NCBI RefSeq assembly: GCF_016612995.1 | Contig: NZ_JAEOAH010000003.1 | Coordinates: 186,001-250,000, forward strand | Source: Viridibacillus soli | GTDB taxonomy: Bacteria; Bacillota; Bacilli; Bacillales_A; Planococcaceae | Length of the DNA stretch: 64,000 nt | Direction of reading: 5' to 3' | Part shown: positions 46,286 through 55,105 of the stretch, piece after piece | Layout: each line of letters starts with the position of its first letter | Numbering within the stretch: position 1 is the stretch's first letter | The notes under the pieces: model-generated | What the model saw: the letters and a program-made list of their open reading frames with translations, nothing else | Told to the model about the DNA's origin: nothing | Databases searched by the model: none | Program-made: the position numbers and the translations under genes

Positions 46286-46293
46286 AGTATCCC

Positions 46294-46917
46294 CTAGAAT
46301 TCCTTTTTCTTATAAATTTGAACCGCGATGATATATGAGATGACCATCATAAGTAACCCAGCTATTGGCACAAAATAAATGATGTTTTCAAGCGTGGTCA
46401 TTGAAGGCATAGACCAATCAAAACGTTCACCAAAAATAGAAAAAGCTGCACTTGGGATAAGGAAAATACCAACTAAAATAATACGGCCCATATTCGGTCC
46501 GAATTTTATAAAAATCGGCAATAATACAGAAAAAAGAACGAAACATAATGTCATGACCGCTAACAGGAAGAGTACATATTCCTTCGCGCTACTAAGTATT
46601 GTATTATCCCCTAAGAAAATAAGTGGCAATGAGAGAATCAAGCCAATACCGGTGAAAATCACAGCTAATATATATTTGCCTAAAATATGCTGATGCAATT
46701 TCACTGGTATTGTGTTCGCGAATCGACCCCAATTTGACATTTCTTCATATGTTAAGACGGTAATTACTTGCATCACTATAAAAACGATAAAAAACATACT
46801 GAGAAATGTCCCGTTATTAAACATAAAACTGACTATTAAGAAAATCCCCAACATAACAAGCATCAATTTTAGTTGCTTTTGTACTATCATTAAATCTTTT
46901 TGAATGAGTGCAATCAT
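46294..46917 (-). CDS. ABC-2 type transporter permease
   Basis: 207-aa, six-span membrane protein of the ABC2_membrane_5-like group. It starts MIALIQKDLMIVQKQLKLML, with the conserved EEMSNWGRFANTIPV cytoplasmic block, and ends YKKKEF. Overlaps the ATPase gene by four bases and is followed 8 bases later by its frameshifted paralogue. Partner ATPase has lost Walker A and one permease is broken, so this intact ORF is probably a relic. Confidence 0.8.
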   Translation of the reverse strand: MIALIQKDLMIVQKQLKLMLVMLGIFLIVSFMFNNGTFLSMFFIVFIVMQVITVLTYEEMSNWGRFANTIPVKLHQHILGKYILAVIFTGIGLILSLPLIFLGDNTILSSAKEYVLFLLAVMTLCFVLFSVLLPIFIKFGPNMGRIILVGIFLIPSAAFSIFGERFDWSMPSMTTLENIIYFVPIAGLLMMVISYIIAVQIYKKKEF

Positions 46918-47651
46918 CTATTAGTAACCTCCTTCACTGTAAATAACATAATTTCCTCAATTGTTGGTTTTTCAAGGGTAAAGAATTCATTCACTTCAGT
47001 ACGTTTCACAAGTGCCTCGACACTATATGTATTTCTACGAATACCTTTAATAGCAGTAGGTGGAATAGCTTGTAACTCCTGATCATCTCCTCTGAAAATG
47101 CCATACTCTTCTAGTAATAAATCCTTCTCTTCACTAAATTGAATTTTACCTTGATGAATAAACGTAATATAGTCAGCGATTTTTTCTAAATCCGACGTAA
47201 TATGGGATGAAAATAAAATACTATGTGACTCATCTTGCATAAAATCTAGGAAGAGATCTAAAATTTCTTCGCGAATAATTGGATCTAAGCCGCTTGTTGG
47301 TTCATCTAATATTAATAATTTGGGATGATGAGCTAATGCAACTGCAAGCGACAATTTCATGCGCATCCCACGAGACAGTTCCTTCATTGTTTTCTTTTGT
47401 GGTACTTGGAATTTTTCTAATAGCTCAAAATAGTAAGTTGAATCCCATTTTTTATATAGTTTTTTCATAAAGTTATTAATTTGAGATGGATTTAACGGTT
47501 CTGGAAACTGTATATCGTCAAAGACTACCCCGATTTCTTCTTTAACTTCTATCTCTGCTTCCTTCATTTGTTTACCAAAAATTCGAATGTCACCAGCATC
47601 TCTTTGCAGTATATTTAAAATGCATTTAATTGTCGTTGTCTTATTTAACAA
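46914..47651 (-). pseudogene. ABC exporter ATPase, 5'-truncated through Walker A
   Basis: The frame opens directly at KTTTIKCILNILQRDAGDIR. The ~40 residues that normally precede it, including GPNGAG of Walker A, are gone. The rest is intact: LSRGMRMKLSLA signature, LLILDEPTSGLD Walker B, ILFSSH switch. Bases upstream code for the truncated end of another gene, so a deletion has fused the two. Without the P-loop it should not hydrolyse ATP. Confidence 0.85.
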
Positions 47652-47787
47652 AACAATAAGCTCGAAACGATTCAGTTGTCATTTTAACGATTTTCACACG
47701 CCTTTTAGTTATCTCTCCACCCTTCGACATATACATTAAATCAATGAGCTGATTACGCTGCCTAGCTTTTAATAACTGTTCTTTCAC
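47641..47787 (-). pseudogene. Truncated small regulator-like gene at a deletion junction
   Basis: GTG start with AGGAG 9 bases upstream. 48 codons read KEQLLKARQRNQLIDLMYMS then EITKRRVKIVK and SFRAYCFVK. Relatives known to me are about 65-75 aa short proteins with a WYL-like RxYC pattern that continue for another 20 residues. Here the frame stops where the ABC ATPase sequence begins. Family recognition is tentative; the fusion point is clear. Confidence 0.5.
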
Positions 47788-48014
47788 GATGTTCACTCCT
47801 TTTTTACCCATCATAGAACAAACATTCTTATTTTAGCAATAAAAAAATAACCAAGCTCACGAATGAGTATCTGGTCTTTGTCGTTAAGTATATAAAATTT
47901 TTACTATGAGAAAAACTTAGTAAGTTAAAAAGCTATCAAAACGGCCTGTTTTTTATTATATATTTATTATGTACAATATACTAAAATAGGAATTATAAGG
48001 GAGATGAATTTTAC

Positions 48015-49061
48015 ATGAAAAAAATAATGTTACTATTTTTATTAAGTCTACCATTTTATATTTTCTCTGGTACCGCACAAGCAGAGACTACAGTTTCTGA
48101 AAATTTAATTCCAAAAATGACATCAGATACTGCACCATCTGGTAAAGTAACAAGCAGCTCTAAAGTATTAGAACCATTTTTAGCTTTTGATGGAGTACCA
48201 CACTATTCAGTTAGTAACACCTTTAAAGCTTGGGGAACGCATACACAAACGGGTTGGCTTGGATATGAATTTGATACACCAAAGATTTTAACTAAGTACA
48301 TTTTATATTATGGGAATCACCAAAGTAGTAATCCTGGTTATATGACTAATTTACCAAATTCTTGGACTTTTGAAGGATCTAACGATGGGGTTAATTGGAC
48401 AAAGCTTGATAGTGTTAGTAATTATGCTATATGGCAAGATGGGGAAAATGTTTTTGAAATAGATAATAAGCAACCATTTACGCATTTTAGAATTAATATT
48501 ACCAAAAATAATGGAAGTACAAGCAATGTAGTTAACCTTACTATTCATGAATTAGAACTTTGGGGATATAACGCTACTATTGAACCTAACGCTGAAACAA
48601 TCTCATTAGATAAATACAAATTAGAATTAGTTGAAGGAAACCACGATAAACTTACAGCAACTGTATTACCTGAAAACATCGCAAATAAAAAAATCATTTG
48701 GACAAGCAGTGATGAATCAATTACGACTGTTGACCAAGATGGAAATGTAATAGCTCTTCGTGAAGGAGAAGCAATTATTACTGCAAAGGTAGAAAACACA
48801 GATCTAGTAGCTATTTGTACAGTTATCGTCAAGAAACTAAATAATGAATATTCAAGTGCTATTCTAAGTATCACTTTAGTGAATGGCATAACAAAAGAAT
48901 ATGATGTGACTAATAAAGTTTTAAATAATTACTTAAATTGGTTTGAAAATGCCCAGGGTACTTCAACATTCAAATTTTCAAAAACACTTTCGCCTTATAA
49001 AAAAGTAACGGAATATATAGTACATGACAAAATTACCTCATTTGAAGTTAGAGAATATTAA
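48015..49061 (+). CDS. Secreted protein with discoidin-like and BIG2-like domains
   Basis: 348-aa exported protein. The signal peptide ends AQA near residue 23. Residues ~35-190 are an F5/8-type C (discoidin/CBM32-like) domain (AFDGVPHYSVSNTFKAWGTH, WLGYEFDTPKILTKYILYYG, WTFEGSNDGVNWTKLD). Residues ~195-275 are an Ig-like BIG2 domain (KLTATVLPENIANKKIIWTS, then VIALREGEAIITA). A unique C-terminal region follows. It likely binds carbohydrate on a cell surface. There is no sortase motif, so it is probably released. ATG follows AAGGGAGATG. Confidence 0.85.
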   Translation: MKKIMLLFLLSLPFYIFSGTAQAETTVSENLIPKMTSDTAPSGKVTSSSKVLEPFLAFDGVPHYSVSNTFKAWGTHTQTGWLGYEFDTPKILTKYILYYGNHQSSNPGYMTNLPNSWTFEGSNDGVNWTKLDSVSNYAIWQDGENVFEIDNKQPFTHFRINITKNNGSTSNVVNLTIHELELWGYNATIEPNAETISLDKYKLELVEGNHDKLTATVLPENIANKKIIWTSSDESITTVDQDGNVIALREGEAIITAKVENTDLVAICTVIVKKLNNEYSSAILSITLVNGITKEYDVTNKVLNNYLNWFENAQGTSTFKFSKTLSPYKKVTEYIVHDKITSFEVREY

Positions 49062-49133
49062 GATAAAGAACGAGTGTCCATAATTTCCCGAAGTTTTAAA
49101 ATCAGACTTTGGTGTAACTGTATAAAATATAAA

Positions 49134-49172
49134 AGACCAGGACTCATCTATATTGTGAGTACCTGGTCTCTA
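49134..49172. terminator. Terminator hairpin
   Basis: Arms agaccagg-actca / tgagt-acctggtct with an internal offset and short T-run. Ends the secreted-protein gene. Confidence 0.55.
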
Positions 49173-49249
49173 TTATACAGAACACTTGTTCTCATCACGA
49201 ATAAAAAAGAACCAGGTAGCTATTAATTGCCATCTGGTTGAACTGTGTA

Positions 49250-49435
49250 TTAATTTTCTACCGTGACAACCCGCTCTATGCTAGTTAGATTTATGCGACG
49301 ACAATCTTCCAACTTAATATATTCTCGGCCTGATGATGATTCCGCTAATACATCTAAGTTAGTTTCAAATTCTATATCTATTCCGTGAAGATAAATAATC
49401 CATACACTATATTGTTTGGATACTGGTCTAAGCAT
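49250..49435 (-). CDS. Small protein, paralogue A of a tandem pair
   Basis: 61 aa: MLRPVSKQYSVWIIYLHGID then FETNLDVLAE and IERVVTVEN. ATG follows AGGAGGTGG. It shares with the 49630 gene a FET(N/D)xD strand-turn, and the DNA upstream of both is alike, which points to tandem duplication. No named family. Located directly downstream of the toxin gene's terminator region on the same strand. Confidence 0.6.
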   Translation of the reverse strand: MLRPVSKQYSVWIIYLHGIDIEFETNLDVLAESSSGREYIKLEDCRRINLTSIERVVTVEN

Positions 49436-49454
49436 GTTACCACCTCCTATTACC

Positions 49455-49505
49455 GATTAATTTCCACATAATTAGACAAGTTCCTTTAATTATCGTTCGA
49501 CATTT
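49455..49505. repeat. Upstream repeat of small-gene pair, copy A
   Basis: About 51 bases starting gattaatttccaca and ending cgttcgacattt, similar to 49843-49894. Same position relative to each small gene. Confidence 0.55.
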
Positions 49506-49629
49506 CAAAGGAAAATAAAAAATCTGTCGCCAATTATGGTGACAGAACAAACGATAATTATATAATTTTAGATGAAACCTCGCATTAGAGCGTTCGAGAG
49601 CTTAATACAAGTCCCTACCTTGAAGTATA

Positions 49630-49824
49630 TCAGTAAACTATGGTTGGACGTTCGCTCACAACTAAACCTTGTACATGAACTCGATTATAACCATATCCTT
49701 CAGGTACATGGATAAATTCCGCATCAGGGACAGGTAATGGCTTAACCTCTCGAATATCTGTATCCGTTTCGAAATTCATTTTCTCGCCATTTTTAAACGT
49801 CACTTCCACATAATATTTCTTCAT
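49630..49824 (-). CDS. Small protein, paralogue B of a tandem pair
   Basis: 64 aa: MKKYYVEVTFKNGEKMNFET then DTDIREVKPLPVPDAEFIHV and GLVVSERPTIVY. ATG at 49824 follows AAAGGAGGAG; a longer frame to 49845 lacks one. Shares the FETD turn and upstream DNA with the 49250 gene. Small beta-rich protein; function unknown. Confidence 0.62.
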   Translation of the reverse strand: MKKYYVEVTFKNGEKMNFETDTDIREVKPLPVPDAEFIHVPEGYGYNRVHVQGLVVSERPTIVY

Positions 49825-49842
49825 CTCCACTCCTCCTTTTGA

Positions 49843-49894
49843 CAATTAATTTCCACGTAAGTTAATAATCACCTTCATAAATCGTTCGACATTT
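49843..49894. repeat. Upstream repeat of small-gene pair, copy B
   Basis: About 52 bases starting caattaatttccac and ending cgttcgacattt; overlaps the ribosome binding site side of the 49630 gene. Partner of 49455-49505. Confidence 0.55.
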
Positions 49895-49950
49895 TGAGAC
49901 AAGTATTGGTACTGAAAATATAGCATTCTTTCATTATGTAAAGAAGTAAA

Positions 49951-49985
49951 TAAAAAAGTCTCAAAAACAAAAGCTTTTGAGACTT
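49951..49985 (-). terminator. Terminator of toxin gene
   Basis: Eleven-base perfect arms aagtctcaaaa / ttttgagactt followed by TTTTTTATTT on the minus strand. Confidence 0.8.
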
Positions 49986-49997
49986 AAAAACACTAAA

Positions 49998-52766
49998 TTA
50001 TGGATAAGTTATTGAAAATTGAATATTAACATGATCATCTCCGGCGTCAGGGCCATAAAATTCAACAGTCGTATCAGCTGGTCCAATATTTACTGGTTTA
50101 TTAGGATCTGCGAGAACATCATCTTTACTTGTACTATCATCTTCTTTTACATCTCCATAAAAAGTATAATTACCAGTACCAGGTGCATAAAACTCTAAGT
50201 TCGTTATAGACGCTTGTTCTTGACTAGAACCATCTGATTTGCTCCAAATAGTAACTTCATTGGCTTTTTGGATGTCTAAGTCTGTAGAATAAAATTTAAT
50301 CCAACCATAAGGCTCTATTTCATTACCTGGATCCCCGTTCTCATAAAAATTTATAGTTCCATTCATAATAAGTCTTTGCCAACCTTTTGTATTTACATCT
50401 TGTTGGTTATACCATAAAGCTACTATAGATTTAACTGTTGGGTCATTCTTATATATAGCATTAATTTGAATGCGAGAAGTAACATCAAATGTTCTTCCAC
50501 CATATTCCGTAAAGTTTATTTTTTGTATTCCATCCTCTGATGTTTCATAACGTACTCCTGTTCCCCAACTTTTACCATCAACTACAAGTTCGTAATCACA
50601 TACATATTCAGGATCAAGTTTTAAATACACAGCACTCACCTGGTCACCACTTGTTTGCCAATGGTCAACAGAATGTGCTTTTTGTACGATTTGTTCCGTT
50701 ATATCACTTGTTAATGTTTCAAATTTTGTGATTGTAATGTCATCAAAATAAATATCACCATTGTTTGAACTGACACAAATTTGATCAGCTATAGTTGCAT
50801 TATCAAGAACGGTAAATTCAAAATCTATTCTTTGCCAATCCGAATCTAGTTGAACATCACAAGTTTTTTTCTTACTATTTGTTGAACACATCATTCCTAT
50901 TTCTACTGTTGGATTTGTATCTAAAGATTTTGCATACATGCTTAGAACGTATTTTCCGTATGGGTCTAATAGTGTTTGTAATGTTCCATCAGCATTAGTT
51001 CCTTGTAAACAACCTCCTTCTATTCCGATATTGTCTTGATGTGTTGCACCTGTCCATGTAATTCCGTTACTTGTAACACTGGCAGAACCATTACAATCAA
51101 AGCTAATGCATGGTGTTTTGATTAAAACCTTCATTCCTTGTTTTAATAGCAAATCGAACATTGTCTTATCTGGATTTTGTTCTAGTTGGCTCTCAAAATC
51201 ATCGGCTGTCTGTTGATCGTAAATAAGTTGTACGAGTTCTTCACAAATTGGAATGTCCTTAAAAAACAGTTTATCTCCATCATTTGTAGCTAAGAAAGCG
51301 ACTTGTATTGCATCCCTAAAATTAATCTCTGGTGTACAGTCAAGTGAATCATTATAATTTTTTGCCGCTACTTTTCTTTCTAACACTTCATTTCCTGTAT
51401 CTAATATTAGGCAAGCTGTAGATGCTTCGATTTGCGTGAAATATTTATCCCAAGTTGTATCAGCATCATCTACATTTCCACTAATTTGAGTGGTTTCTAT
51501 GAGGATTTTTTCACCAGATTGCAGTTTCTGTAAACTGTCATAATGAATTGTAAAATCCTTTCCTGGCTCTACCTCGGTTAAAGCCATAGGATGTAGGGAT
51601 TCGTCCGGATAAGTTGCGCCTGGAGAAAGCGAATTACCAATATTGTTAGGAAGAGCTGTAATTGTTACAATTGTTTCATCGTCTATGATGAAATTATTTG
51701 TTGGTGATACCTGATAGATAGGAGCTGTACCAGTATTAAAATACCTTACATTGGCATTTAAATACGCAGATTGTCCCGTGTTAATATTGACTTGCTCACC
51801 GGTACTTTCTCCAGTTGTTTGTGTTGTTGAAGATGTGTGCGAATAGCCTAGCGTAATCTTACCAACAAATTTTTTCCCATCTGCACCAGCTTCTGCGCTA
51901 GTATTTTCCGTATTTGATTCTGTTTTACTAGAAGAGGTTGAATTTTCTTTAGACGTTGTAAAATTTTCATTCTCCGATATAATAAGTTTCTCCATGCTAA
52001 CTCCAACTTGTGGATAGGCTGCTACTAATGGATTTCTAGCTTCTAAGGAAGTGGCACGATCCATGTTTCCTGTGACTTTTTCTAGATCAGTATATGGATC
52101 TCCTACCGTACTAGCTTGCTTTGGGTTGGATACATACTTTGTATACTTTCCTTCATAATCAGTACTCCACTGAACAACATTTGTACCGTCAAACGTATAG
52201 CCATTGATTTCCCAATCGTCTAATATCCCATCTTGATCTGAATCAGTAGTATCATCAGCTACATCACCAAATAAACTAGTTTGTGGGTAAAATTCTGTGT
52301 TTTTAAAGTCTGGTGATAATAAACAATCTTCAGGAATGATCTCTATCTTATCAGAATAAGCCCAACGTAGTTCGCAAGTTACTGCATTATTTGTATCTTT
52401 CTCAAAACGACTTTCAATACGAATTGGATATACTTTATTTCTTTCTAATTTTACTTTTATTCCCGTTTCAATGATTTCATTATCAATTTGGATTAACATC
52501 TCATGATTAGAAGAAGTGGAAAACACATACTCATCTGTTTGCTCTGGTTTAATAAATCCTAGCCATCTAGCAGATTGAATCTTTTCATTTTGTATATTAG
52601 ATAACGATGACATTTGAGTTTTATCTAAAGACAGATTACTGTTCCTTTTTTGTGTTATTAACAATAGGTCATTGAATTGGGCTCCTTTAAAATAAAAACC
52701 GATTAAACCATAGTGTGAGAAACTACCTGTGTGCTTATTTTCTTTTACTTTCATTTCTAACTTCAT
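49998..52766 (-). CDS. PA/Vip1-like binary-toxin B component (pore-forming), leaderless
   Basis: 922-aa relative of anthrax protective antigen and Vip1/Vpb translocation subunits. Residues ~19-150 are a PA14 domain (GLIGFYFKGAQFND, SARWLGFI). Residues 175-186 are the double-calcium site DSDQDGILDDWE, matching PA Asp177-Glu188. The oligomerisation/pore core follows (EARNPLVAAYPQVGVSMEKL, a Ser/Thr-rich strand at 265-335 that should form the barrel, LNANVRYFNTGTAPIY). A carbohydrate-binding-module-like domain lies near 600-715, then unique C-terminal receptor-binding-like sequence. There is no signal peptide: MKLEMKVKEN leads straight into PA14. ATG at 52766 follows GAGGAGTGA. No enzymatic A subunit is adjacent. 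Confidence 0.9.
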   Translation of the reverse strand: MKLEMKVKENKHTGSFSHYGLIGFYFKGAQFNDLLLITQKRNSNLSLDKTQMSSLSNIQNEKIQSARWLGFIKPEQTDEYVFSTSSNHEMLIQIDNEIIETGIKVKLERNKVYPIRIESRFEKDTNNAVTCELRWAYSDKIEIIPEDCLLSPDFKNTEFYPQTSLFGDVADDTTDSDQDGILDDWEINGYTFDGTNVVQWSTDYEGKYTKYVSNPKQASTVGDPYTDLEKVTGNMDRATSLEARNPLVAAYPQVGVSMEKLIISENENFTTSKENSTSSSKTESNTENTSAEAGADGKKFVGKITLGYSHTSSTTQTTGESTGEQVNINTGQSAYLNANVRYFNTGTAPIYQVSPTNNFIIDDETIVTITALPNNIGNSLSPGATYPDESLHPMALTEVEPGKDFTIHYDSLQKLQSGEKILIETTQISGNVDDADTTWDKYFTQIEASTACLILDTGNEVLERKVAAKNYNDSLDCTPEINFRDAIQVAFLATNDGDKLFFKDIPICEELVQLIYDQQTADDFESQLEQNPDKTMFDLLLKQGMKVLIKTPCISFDCNGSASVTSNGITWTGATHQDNIGIEGGCLQGTNADGTLQTLLDPYGKYVLSMYAKSLDTNPTVEIGMMCSTNSKKKTCDVQLDSDWQRIDFEFTVLDNATIADQICVSSNNGDIYFDDITITKFETLTSDITEQIVQKAHSVDHWQTSGDQVSAVYLKLDPEYVCDYELVVDGKSWGTGVRYETSEDGIQKINFTEYGGRTFDVTSRIQINAIYKNDPTVKSIVALWYNQQDVNTKGWQRLIMNGTINFYENGDPGNEIEPYGWIKFYSTDLDIQKANEVTIWSKSDGSSQEQASITNLEFYAPGTGNYTFYGDVKEDDSTSKDDVLADPNKPVNIGPADTTVEFYGPDAGDDHVNIQFSITYP

Positions 52767-52966
52767 TTCTTCACTCCTCGTAGATAAAATGACGTACAAA
52801 AATATGTTAGCACAAGGATGTGGCAGAAAATGTAACACCATGGAATTTGAGTAGGTTATTTTATTAGAATGTACATCATTTTTATACACAAACCCCCTTA
52901 TATTACAGGTTATACTTTTTCAATGAATTACTTTTAGACTTACCAAAGTTTACGTCATGATAGGTA

Positions 52967-53485
52967 TTACAAGCTTTTTTGATTCGGTAAAGGCCAGTGC
53001 CTTTTTTTGTAGTATTCCTCTGTGTTGGTTGCTGGCTTAGTTTGTTTTGATACAGTTGTTACTTCTTTCTTTTTGTAACAAAGATGCTCCGCAAGAACTT
53101 CAGCAATGCCTTGGTATATTTCTTCAAACTTATCGTTATAAATTTCTGCGACAGCTACATTGCCCACGAAACAAACCTCAATTAAAATAGCCGGCTTACA
53201 AGTGCTATTCAAGAAATACAAATCTTTTCTCTCTTTTGGTCCACGGTCTTTTAATCCACTGATACTCGCAATTTTAGAGCTAACCTTTGCAGATAATGCT
53301 TTTGCATCGTAGTAAAGGCATACTACACCGCGCGGATCATTTGTTTTACATGCAGCATTAAAGTGGACACTGATATCAAGAGAAAGCTCTTTACAGTTAT
53401 GGTACTTACCGATAGTGGTTAAATTTTGATTTTGAGTTGTAGATGAGTCGTCGTGGAATTTACAACCACTTCCGTCATAATCCAT
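52967..53485 (-). pseudogene. N-acetylmuramoyl-L-alanine amidase, N-terminal half missing
   Basis: C-terminal half of an Amidase_3 domain: DDSSTTQNQNLTTIGKYHNC, LDISVHFNAA (zinc-ligand HfNA motif), RKDLYFLNSTCKPAILIEVC and a tail with KKEVTTVSKQ. The first ~50 residues with the first zinc His and Glu are absent; the frame starts with MDYDGSGCKF at the breakpoint. Typical of phage lysins; now probably inactive. Confidence 0.72.
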
Positions 53486-53654
53486 TGGACGCTCTTAATA
53501 ATTTCTTTAGATTGTTAATCATATAAAGGTAAATCTAACATTTTGCCATAAAAAATAACGCTAGCAATTACGCTGCGTTTACTGGGCCAACTTTTCTAAG
53601 CCTTCATCTTCTAGAATTTCTTTTACATTTGTATTTTTTTAGTGTAATTAAAAG

Positions 53655-54314
53655 TTAATTTACTTTTTCACTTGCCAAGTTATAAACATGAATCTCAACT
53701 TTTACGTCATCAGAAATTAAATCCTCTATTTCTTTAGTAAATATCTTCCTTACTTCTTTTTCAATTTTTTTGCCTCTACTGTAATTTGTGGAATCATCAA
53801 TCATTAAACTTGTTACGATATTTATACTTACAAAATCTGGCTCAGTTTCTTTCTGTATTATTTGTACTTCTGAATATCCTTTAGTTTTAAGCCCTTTTTT
53901 AACTTTTTCAATGTTTAAAGACTTAAAATAATCATTTCTTTCTGGGGTAGATGATATTGCCTTTACAAGACGGATAGGATAATCTTTATATTTTGTGTTT
54001 CGTGTCAACTCTTTAACAATTCCCTTAATTTTTTTTTCATTTTCGTCTACATACTGTTGTCTTCCATCTATACTAATAGTAATCGTATCTTCGCTAATAC
54101 CGACTAATCTTATAATTGAAATATGCTCGCTCTCTAATTTAGCAGCTATATCCGTAGGAAGTCTATCCAAACCTTCTTTCTCCCATAAATCACCTTCTTC
54201 TACCCAAGAGTTATTTATTGATGCTTCAACATGATCTTGATAACGCTGAGTAAACCATGATCCTCCACATAATAAACAAAGAAGTAAACCAATTGGTATC
54301 TTCTTTTTTTCCAT
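53655..54314 (-). CDS. Membrane-anchored DUF4030-like protein
   Basis: 219 aa from the preferred ATG at 54314, which follows GGGAGGG. One N-terminal anchor (IPIGLLLCLLCGGSWF) is followed by an extracellular alpha/beta domain with ISEDTITISIDGRQQYVDEN and IQKETEPDFVSINIVTSLMI. This pattern resembles DUF4030 proteins of Bacillus; the function of that family is unknown. The longer frame to 54482 overlaps an IS1380 remnant and is rejected. Confidence 0.6.
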   Translation of the reverse strand: MEKKKIPIGLLLCLLCGGSWFTQRYQDHVEASINNSWVEEGDLWEKEGLDRLPTDIAAKLESEHISIIRLVGISEDTITISIDGRQQYVDENEKKIKGIVKELTRNTKYKDYPIRLVKAISSTPERNDYFKSLNIEKVKKGLKTKGYSEVQIIQKETEPDFVSINIVTSLMIDDSTNYSRGKKIEKEVRKIFTKEIEDLISDDVKVEIHVYNLASEKVN

Positions 54315-54450
54315 AAAAATCCCTCCCTTGATTCGTTTTAAAAAGCTAAATTCCCCTTCTTTTTTATATAGTATGCCCTTTTCAAACAAAATATTTATAC
54401 GTAATCCCACTTTATTCATAGAAAACCAGAAAAAAGCGTAAGTTACAATA

Positions 54451-54806
54451 AAAGAGTCAAGATTAATTTTGACGGTGGTCATCTTTCATCAGATTCGGGA
54501 CTTCTTTTATACAAAGAATTTGATGAGGAGCTCGGTATTACGAAAACAGTTAAAGAGAAAATTCACGTGTCAGATAACGCCTCTCATCACACCCATTTTA
54601 ATTATGATGTCATCATGCAAAAAGTATACCAACATTTGGCTGGCTATCATACGGACAACGCAGCCGATGATTTACAAGTGGAACCAACCATGTTGCACAT
54701 TTTTTCAAAAGAACGATTGGCTTCTCAACCCACCATATCAAAGATAAAGCCCTCACTTGGCTTCACCTGTTGTACGCGATCAAATAGGGATTATATCGTC
54801 TCCTGA
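54451..54806 (+). pseudogene. IS1380-family transposase, N-terminal fragment
   Basis: Reads RVKINFDGGHLSSDSGLLLY, then KEFDEELGITKTVKEKIHVS and LQVEPTMLHIFSKERLASQP, the hallmark start of IS1380 transposases. It is cut after about 100 residues and followed by unrelated or rearranged sequence to 54911. No start codon in frame upstream. Confidence 0.8.
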
Positions 54807-55105
54807 AATTGACCAATCGTAACTTCGTCTGCCTTGGAGTTTAAACGGGACCAAACGAAGGGCTTTCATCCTTTATTTTTAATCGTTGGGGTGACAGGCG
54901 ATCGTAAATAATATTCTGAATACTCTTTTAAAAAATACTCCACATTATATAAAATATGTTATACTTTTACTTAGTAAAAAAGGAGGTACAAGTCCAATGG
55001 TAAAAAAATAAAATGGGAAAATCTTAAATTATTTTATCAATTTTAGAATAAACATGTAGATTTTCTCTTCCATAGAATTAATATATAGAATAGAGGAGAT
55101 ATAAC

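Noticed and set aside
49490..49505. LexA/DinR box at cgttcgac near the small genes
   Set aside because: Only one half-site (gttcg) is present; the matching cgaac at the required spacing is missing.
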